The notes under the pieces are model-generated. The model made no database searches. It was not told where the DNA came from and saw only the letters and a list, made by a program, of their open reading frames with translations. 64,000 nucleotides of DNA from Xestospongia bergquistia (Eukaryota > Porifera > Demospongiae > Haplosclerida > Petrosiidae). Shown piece by piece: positions 57,323 through 64,000 of this stretch; positions within the stretch are counted from its first letter, which is position 1; every line of letters starts with the position of its first letter. A program made the translations under genes and the position numbers. The stretch is taken from NCBI GenBank assembly GCA_963965975.1, contig OZ014416.1, positions 2,914,001 through 2,978,000 of the forward strand. Reading direction: 5' to 3'.

Positions 57323-59989
57323 TTAAGAAATATTTAATTTGTCTATTTCTTCTTTAGCCTCTTCATCATTTTCATTCTCAATAATTTCCATTATGAAATC
57401 ATATGCATCATCAAAGCTATTTTGTTCACCACTGTTTGTAGAATGTTGAACATCACTAGAATAATCTGTAATACCAAATGTAATCTTACTAGAAGACAAG
57501 TAGCCTGAGTCATTCATTGGACAGCATGGAGATAGTGAGCTTGCTGGACATGTTAGTAGATTGTTGCCTGACTTTAGGGAATCTGGTATAGATGATAGCA
57601 CCTCCTTCATATTAGAAGTAGTGTCATTTTGTGCTTCACTATTTCCAGAAACAGCAATATCAGAGCATATGATTGGTTCAATGTATTTATTGGAAACTGA
57701 TGGCTGAGAAAGTGATGGCATGATAGATTGTTTCAGATCACTTGTAGACTTGATATTGCTGTTGACGTCAATGTTCTCTTCTTTATTTTGTTTGTTTTGA
57801 AGTGTTTCTAGTGATAAATAATTTTCAATTGTAACAATTGATTCTGCAATACTGGTGTCATCTAGTTTAAATATAATGTCAAGCCAGCCCTAAAGATGAA
57901 AAACAAAGTACTAGCTGAAAATAGGTGATCAAATATATGGTATGTGTTATTAATACTCATTATTATACTTTAATTTGGTTCCAGTGTCAAATAATATCAT
58001 AGGAAAGCAATCATAAAACCAAATTAATAATATTAATAGGGCTTAATGGCTAAGCTCAATTAACTAAGAGTAATTAATGTGACTACCGTATAGCGGGTAT
58101 TATTGGCAGCCAATTTAATTTGGCGTATTGGCGGTCTGCAACAAAATCGTCAAATCAAAAACCGTCAATAATTTTTCACGCCTCCCTTCACGTGATCCCC
58201 ATCTGCTAGCTGCTACGTAAATGGCGTTACTTAGATATTTCACAAAGAGAACTGTCCTGTTATAATTTCAAAGTCTCTTATATATATGGTGACCTCGTAC
58301 ACAACTAGCAATCTTGTAAGTATCCATCGATCTACTTTCACGAGAGTTCACGTGGCGTTATATAGTACCACCCACCTTTAATTACAACAATTATTTTAAT
58401 AAATCGCCAACTTTAAATTTCGCCAAATTTAAATTTTGCTTATTTTGATGGCAAACCGTCAAATATTTTGACCGCCAATAATACCCGCTATACGGTATTT
58501 AATCTAGTACTGTTTAATTATGTAAGAAATTATTGAACATTGGTTATTTACCAAAAGTGACTAACATTTTCCATGTTCTCATCATTGTGTTGAGTAATGT
58601 TTGTTCTAGATAAAATGTAAAATGAAGCATACTTTAAAAATTAAAATATATGTATTGTATTATAGCTATGTTAATGCCATCGACAATACATGAAGTTACT
58701 AAAGTGATGATTATTCCTAGAAAGTACGTAGCAGTGATTGAATCCACTCTACTCTACACTATATAGTTGAGGTTTAGCAACAAATGTATATAATTTGTAT
58801 ACCTATATAGTATTTGGCATGTCAAAATATAATCATTAAATTGACTACATGTTCAGTATTCACAATTATTGCTAACTTTTGCTTCCATCTGCAGTAATTT
58901 ATTAAACATGCCATCAGGGTCAATCCACATAGGGAGATTATTAATGCCAATCCACCTGACATTATTGCTAGCACCAATGTAAATATAACATTAGGATCTT
59001 CATTAGGAAATAAAATATTTCATATAAGTATATGCATCATGTAGTGAGATCATTAACCTGAGGGAGCTATAGACTCAGTAGTCATAGATATCAAGGAAGA
59101 GGATGTTATAACTGTTGGAGATTCAAACTTAGTACTCAGAGATATAGAGGAAGAGGACAAAATATAAGAAGGGTTCACACTAGATACCAAAGGGGAAGAC
59201 ATGAAAACCAATACAGACTTAACACTTGTAGAGTTAACCACTACTAGAGTAAGAAACAAGTCAAAAATAATATCTTATATTGCTGACTTGATATGTCTTC
59301 ATCAGTTGAAAATGTTTCCAAAGTGGTAGATGTAGGAGATATATGACTGCTAGTAGACTCTTCAATAATGCAGGTTGAAAAATGAAATACAATGATAAAT
59401 TAATAATAACCTTACCAGTATAATTGCAAGTTGCTTCCTCAAAATTAGGGTGCCAACAATCGTATGTCCCATGTATTTCAACACAACCTCCAAATATACA
59501 TTCCACATCTTTTGAAATTGGAAGATTAAATATACTCGTATGCCCATTATATATTGTGCTAAGATAAACACCACCTAAACTTTTTGGATAACCTGGGAGC
59601 TATATAACAGACAATAATTATAATCACTCAAACCTTTACAGCGCAATTTATTACTAACAACTTTATTAATAACTAACCTGTTCTCCTGATTCAGTTATAT
59701 TATTACATGAATATTCAACTATGATACGGTCTAAATTTGAATTGGCACTTTTTAGGCTCCATTTAACAAATACATTAGAATTGTTGGAGCAATTCACTTC
59801 AATTTTTAAAATATCTTTAGGTTCTTGAGCACCTATTACGAATTTAGTAGAGATCTATTTACTTAAATTTATTAGCTTACAATGTTTATTGTATAATTCA
59901 GAGCAATAACGAATACTGTTGCCATGGACGGCAGTAATGAGACTGAAACAGGCCAGAAGGGACGACCAGGCAATTATAGCAAAATCCAT
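57323..59989 (-). CDS. Receptor B: single-pass membrane protein, paralog of receptor A
   Basis: Eight coding exons: 59881-59989, 59678-59832, 59416-59599, 59288-59359, 59058-59243, 58877-58997, 58566-58605, 57323-57889; 1434 nt, 477 aa, in frame. Signal peptide about 1-23. The ectodomain has VNCSNNSNVFVKWSLK and IIVEYSCNN, then ECIFGGCVEI, matching receptor A's VQCVNSSAYFKWKP, LEYTC and YCTFGGCVYI. Two Ser/Thr-rich stalk exons follow (one in A). The membrane helix is about LVLAIMSGGLALIISLCGLT. The tail (about 205 aa) is acidic with a few tyrosine sites (DSGYLSSS, DDAYDFI) and lacks the repeats of A. Exon 1 is 109 nt in both genes and the phase series agrees. No catalytic domain is seen; ligand and partners are unknown. 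Confidence 0.8.
58084..58497. mobile_element. MITE with TACCGTATAGCGGG termini in a receptor B intron
   Basis: The left end is TACCGTATAGCGGGTATTATTGGC (58084 on). The right end carries its reverse complement, GCCAATAATACCCGCTATACGGTA (to 58497). The interior is non-coding with further short inverted words (GGCGTATTGGCGGTC / GACCGCCAATA). About 414 bp, inside the intron between 57889 and 58566. TA could be the target duplication. Confidence 0.8.
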
Positions 59990-61149
59990 GGTCTGAGAAT
60001 AATAGAAAGAGCGTCATCTTTATACTCCTGTAGCTCCTCCTGATATAGGAGGAGTCAATCAGAGCTGTTTTGTATGCATTGTTTGATTTCGCAGATGGAG
60101 AAAATTCCTAATGGAAGATGAATTTATATATAGAGGGTTATCAAAAATAATACTTAAAAAAGAAATAAATCTGAATAGTCATACAAAACGAAGCTTAGTT
60201 CACACACACACACACACACACACACACAACTTTCAAAGTCTTTTGTACAAAATATAACAACATAGGCACATGTATCTTAACAACATTGCTTTAAATAATA
60301 CTAATGTAAATTGGTCAGAGTATTGATAATATGAGCAAACAAAATATAAGATTGTGAAATAAATTCATCGATTGTTCTTTCTCTTTCTTTACTCTTAAGT
60401 ATTGTTTGATGGTCAATCTTAAAGGATCTCCACCAAAATTGTTAAGAACCTATTGAAGGAATCAGATAATCCATCATAATACTTTAACTATTAATTAAAT
60501 AGAAAAAATCTTTGTGATAGTGTAGAGTTTATTGTCTGAAAGAGGTCTATACTTTAGTGTGTGTATATACATTGATAATACACAGCAAAGTATGGACTTC
60601 CTACTTGAATAATATAAAGTTTGTAGTATTTACTATAAATTGGCTATGGAGCAACTTGCACTAGCTACATGCATTCTAATATGAATAGATTTATGTTGCT
60701 AGGTTCACCATAGCTTATGTTTACATTTAGGCCATAAACATGGCTAGGATTTAGAGTATTACAATTAACAGAAAAGGAGTAGAAAGTAAACATACAATAT
60801 ATGTTAGTGAATTACTAGAACATTACAAGATTAGTTTATATGGGATATGATCTGTATCAAAATAAGTAAGTACAACGTTAGCATTAGCAAAACCAGCATG
60901 CCTACATTAATTGTATAATAGGAATGCCAACATGGCTCTGTGAGCTACAACGTGGATGCCAGCACAACACAGGCCCAAGTTTTATCATTTCTAGAGGATC
61001 AATGAATTATCTAACCACTTCATATTAACATAATATTGTCAACTCTATTTTGTTATTTACTTAACTGTTGAAAACTGTAAACTCAGTAAAAAATACATTG
61101 TGTGCAGACTGTTCTTCATATCCCTGATATTCAAGTGATTGATAGGTTA
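59990..61149. other. Intergenic region, non-coding
   Basis: No exon is supported. A (CA)n run lies at about 60201-60228. The receptor B promoter should lie in its first few hundred bases (GATATAGG and TATACTCC near 60020-60045). Confidence 0.45.
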
Positions 61150-61397
61150 AATTTAAATAAGACATAGTGTGCGAAGAAAATTTGCAAAATATTTATACAT
61201 TAGCTATCAGTTGCATACGAAATAGTATACAATTTTAGAAACATTATGTATCGTCTTACTTTTAGTTTAAAAAAACTAACTTTATAGTGTCTTACTTTAC
61301 TCCAATGTCCATTAATGATACATTGAAAAATATATTTCAAAATCACTAATTCACAGTAACCATTAAAGGAGGCTACAACTAAAATAAATACATAGCT

Positions 61398-61520
61398 TTA
61401 ACAATCAAATGTATCAAATTCTGTTGCCATTCCAATACATTCATCAATATTAATTGTAGCATTAGCCCATCCTGAAGGCACATATACCATCTGATTATCT
61501 TCCTGTACACACTCAATGGG
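61398..61520 (-). CDS. JmjC/cupin-like terminal exon, copy 1 (histidine replaced by Asn)
   Basis: A 123-nt exon preceded by a TTTCTTTAG acceptor encodes 40 residues then TAA: PIECVQEDNQMVYVPSGWAN, then ATINIDECIGMATEF. The pattern PLEC...G-(VI)-Y-P-GW-H-(AT)-N is that of the C-terminal strand of JmjC/cupin-8 dioxygenases, where the His after GW is the distal iron ligand. Here that position is Asn, so iron binding is probably lost. The upstream partner exon may be 62066-62173. Confidence 0.5.
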   Translation of the reverse strand, partial: PIECVQEDNQMVYVPSGWANATINIDECIGMATEFDTFDC

Positions 61521-62065
61521 CTAAAGAAATAAAAATCAACACAAATAAGACTAACTTTATAAAGTAATGCACACCTCCCCACACACAAACACTTTAAGCC
61601 ACAATGTTATGATAAGCTTGAATACATGTGTAAACCACAATGTGAGTATACTATACAAAATTCTTGGTAAATAGTACCATCAAAATACAAATAATAAAAC
61701 CTCCAGTATGCATATGACCTTATTGGTATATTATATAGTTGTAGAGTATGTGTTGGGAATGGTCAAGCAGTGGGTTCAAACAGATAGCCAAAGGAAATGA
61801 TTACTATGCAGTTACAAAATTGAAGTTGGGATCAGACAGGACCATATTACATTACACAACTTTTAGCATATTATTTAGTATGCAAAATAAGGTGACCCAC
61901 TGTGTCATCTGGCATTAGTTTACTTTCAGAAAGCCAATACTCTCATTGAGCATACACAAACACACAGACACACACACAAACCAAGGCTTTGAAAATCTTT
62001 GAGATACATATTTTGAGCACTAAGATGTGGCGATTCACATCCTGCTACTCCAATTGTAATCTCAC

Positions 62066-62173
62066 CTTCATATACTGTCCAGCTATTAGAAATAGGACAC
62101 AAGTTAAAAGTGGTACAAGTTCTACATTTAGAACAAGATCCACTGTATCGTTCTTTATAGGGTTGACATAATC
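62066..62173 (-). CDS. Penultimate exon of the same gene, copy 1
   Basis: A 108-nt block between a CCTTTCAG acceptor and a GTGAGA donor, open in two frames. In phase 0, matching exon B, it encodes DYVNPIKND... and ends QYMK. In the other frame it is Cys-rich (SGSCSKCRTCTTFNLC). It is identical to its copy at 63125-63232. Which frame is used cannot be decided; phase favours the first. Confidence 0.35.
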
Positions 62174-62467
62174 CTGAAAGGAGGAAGGTAGTCAGCACTG
62201 TTAGGAATACCTTTAGTAGTGTATAAGTAAGACATAGTGTGTGAAAAAAATTTGCAAAATATTTATACATTAACTATCAGTTGCATACGAAATAGTATAC
62301 AATTTTAGAAACATTATGTATCGTCTTACTTTTAGTTTAAAAAAACTAACTTTATAGTGTCTTACTTTACTCCAATGTCCATTAATGATACATTGAAAAA
62401 TATATTTCAAAATCACTAATTCACAGTAACCATTAAAGGAGGCTACAACTAAAATAAATACATAGCT

Positions 62468-62590
62468 TTAACAATCAAATGTATCAAATTCTGTTGCCAT
62501 TCCAATACATTCATCAATATTAATTGTAGCATAAGCCCATCGTGAAGGTACATTTACCATTTGATTATCTTCCTGTACACACTCAATGGG
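62468..62590 (-). CDS. JmjC/cupin-like terminal exon, copy 2 (histidine replaced by Tyr)
   Basis: Same acceptor, length and stop as copy 1. It reads MVNVPSRWAYATINID, so the ligand position is Tyr and the preceding Gly is Arg. Most of its few differences from copy 1 fall in or near the metal-site loop. Confidence 0.5.
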   Translation of the reverse strand, partial: PIECVQEDNQMVNVPSRWAYATINIDECIGMATEFDTFDC

Positions 62591-63124
62591 CTAAAGAAAT
62601 AAAAATCAACATAAATAAGACTAACTTTATAAAGTAATGCACACCTCCCCACACACAAACACTTTAAGCCACAATGTTATGATAAGCTTGAATACATGTG
62701 TAAACCACAATGTGAGTATACTATACAAAATTCTTGGTAAATAGTACCATCAAAATACAGATAATAAAACCTCCAGTATGCATATGACCTTATTGGTATA
62801 TTATATAGTTGTAGAGTATGGTCAAGCAGTGGGTTCAAACAGATGGCCAAAGGAAATGATTACTATGCAGTTACAAAATTGAAGTTGGGATCAGACAGGA
62901 CCATATTACATTACACAACTTTTAGCATATTATTTAGTATGCAAAATAAGGTGACCCACTGTGTCATCTGGCATTAGTTTACTTTCAGAAAGCCAATACT
63001 CTCATTGAGCATACACAAACACACAGACACACACACAAACCAAGGCTTTGAAAATCTTTGAGATACATATTTTGAGCACTAAGATGTGGCGATTCACATC
63101 CTGCTACTCCAATTGTAATCTCAC

Positions 63125-63232
63125 CTTCATATACTGTCCAGCTATTAGAAATAGGACACAAGTTAAAAGTGGTACAAGTTCTACATTTAGAACAAGATCC
63201 ACTGTATCGTTCTTTATAGGGTTGACATAATC
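63125..63232 (-). CDS. Penultimate exon, copy 2
   Basis: Identical block to 62066-62173 with the same splice signals. Reading frame is uncertain as for copy 1. Confidence 0.35.
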
Positions 63233-63289
63233 CTGAAAGGAGGAAGGTAGTCAGCACTGTTAGGAATACCTTTAGTAGTGTATAAGTAA

Positions 63290-64000
63290 GACATAGTGTG
63301 TGAAAAAAATTTGCAAAATATTTATACATTAACTATCAGTTGCATACAAAATAGTACACAGTCTTAGAAATATTATGTAATGCCTTACTTTTGATTAAAA
63401 AAACGAATTTTATAGTGTCTTACTGTACTCCAATGTCCATTAATGATACATTGAAAAATATATTTCAAAATCACTAATCAACCTGCCAATATTCATCAAT
63501 CTATCCATTCATCAGATCCACTTATAATCAGAGATGTCAAAGAGCTTCTGAGCCACAATTGGTCATTATTACATTAGAGCACATCTGCTATTACCACTGA
63601 CAATATACATTTATAATACTTGTTTTTTTCTTCTAAAAATGAAATGACTTTTTACATGATGTCACAGAAACCATTAAAGAAGTCTACAACTAAAATAAAT
63701 ACATAGCTTTAACAATCAAATGTATCAAATTCTGTTGCCATTCCAATACATTCATCAATATTAATTGTAGCATGAGCCCATCCTGAAGGCACATATACCA
63801 TTTGATTATCTTCCTGTACACACTCAATGGGCTAAAGAAATAAGAATTAACATAAAAAAGACTAACTTTATAAAGTAATGCACACCTCCCCACACACAAA
63901 CACTTTAATTTATAAAATAAATAGCCACAATATTATGATATGTTGATACTAGAATATGTTTAAACCACAATGTGAGTGTACTGTACAAAAATAGCAAATA
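63290..64000. repeat. Partial third unit of the tandem duplication, more diverged
   Basis: It starts like units 1 and 2 up to about 63478. About 200 bp of different sequence then follows before the homologous B-exon region resumes at about 63660. It carries a TTTATAAAATAAATAG insertion near 63907 and runs off the right edge. Confidence 0.85.
63709..63831 (-). CDS. JmjC/cupin-like terminal exon, copy 3 (histidine retained)
   Basis: Same acceptor and stop. It encodes MVYVPSGWAHATINID, with the canonical His after GW, so this copy is likely the functional 3' end of the gene. Upstream exons would lie beyond 64000. The family call rests on this short C-terminal pattern only. Confidence 0.55.
   Translation of the reverse strand, partial: PIECVQEDNQMVYVPSGWAHATINIDECIGMATEFDTFDC

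Larger units (their letters stand above)
61150..62230. repeat. Tandem segmental duplication, unit 1
   Basis: Unit 1 and unit 2 (62231-63289) are nearly identical, with ACATAGTGTG(C/T)GAA marking each left border (61161, 62231, 63290). Spacing is about 1070 and 1059 bp. Unit 1 contains an extra TGTTGGGAATG-type insertion near 61751. Each unit carries one A exon and one B exon of a minus-strand gene. Confidence 0.92.
62231..63289. repeat. Tandem segmental duplication, unit 2
   Basis: Nearly identical to unit 1 over its whole length, with a few substitutions and one indel. The open frames at 61926-62270 and 62985-63329 are exact copies. Such identity means a very recent duplication, or else an assembly artefact. 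Confidence 0.92.

Noticed and set aside
61989..63230. Duplicate 60-codon plus frames (MKIFEIHILSTKMW...)
   Set aside because: Antisense of the exon A region in each duplication unit. Identity between them only reflects the segmental duplication.
61926..63329. 114-codon minus frames read as secreted Cys-rich proteins
   Set aside because: The signal-like N-terminus lies upstream of a good splice acceptor and in the phase opposite to the JmjC-like exon. The C-terminal Cys/Val run is a CA microsatellite. A TNFR-like reading was considered but is not supported.

Overview
This is a compact, intron-rich animal nuclear genome segment, AT-rich, with many short introns (about 50-100 bp), GT-AG splice sites and genes packed a few hundred bases apart. 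Gene content (complete ROCK kinase, RAE1, ARF-family GTPase, aquaglyceroporin, bHLH factor, tRNA-Val), short introns and several unfamiliar multi-exon membrane proteins suggest an early-branching metazoan, most likely a demosponge of the Amphimedon kind. That identification is inference. Exon models were built by eye from splice signals and reading-frame closure; where summed coding lengths are a multiple of three this is stated.

Layout. 1-1600 is a degenerate satellite-like array. 2350-10100 is a graveyard of mobile and transposon-associated sequence: a minus-strand LTR element with gag/protease remnants and a 29-codon internal repeat (2349-4393), a broken cysteine-cluster gene of the KDZ-associated type (4394-5034, minus), and a decayed DUF3987-like gene (about 5020-10098, plus) split by a Ty3-type LTR retrotransposon (5425-9747) with both LTRs and an AGCT target duplication. 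11090-11625 is a minisatellite holding a hAT-like MITE.

13134-60000 is the genic part: single-pass receptor A (plus), bHLH factor (minus), aquaglyceroporin (minus), two four-TM paralogs (24565-28207 plus; 28709-29992 minus), a single-exon multipass membrane protein (30461-32371), RAE1 (minus, 11 exons), tRNA-Val(TAC), ROCK (plus, 30 exons, 1382 aa), a non-coding 3 kb stretch with repeats, a 22-exon CHRD-domain membrane protein with a phytocyanin-like domain (minus), an ARF-family GTPase (plus), and receptor B (minus), a paralog of receptor A. 61150-64000 holds three tandem copies of the last exon(s) of a JmjC/cupin-like gene.

Most unusual contents: the receptor A/B pair, which shares exon structure and an extracellular fold but has different tyrosine-bearing tails, that of A containing about nine repeats built on a Gly-Tyr-x-Tyr-Glu core; the chordin-domain plus phytocyanin-like membrane protein; and the triplicated JmjC-like terminal exons in which the expected iron-binding histidine is kept in one copy and replaced in the other two. 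Head-to-head pairs with short shared promoters (aquaporin/four-TM, CHRD protein/ARF, RAE1/tRNA/ROCK) are also notable.
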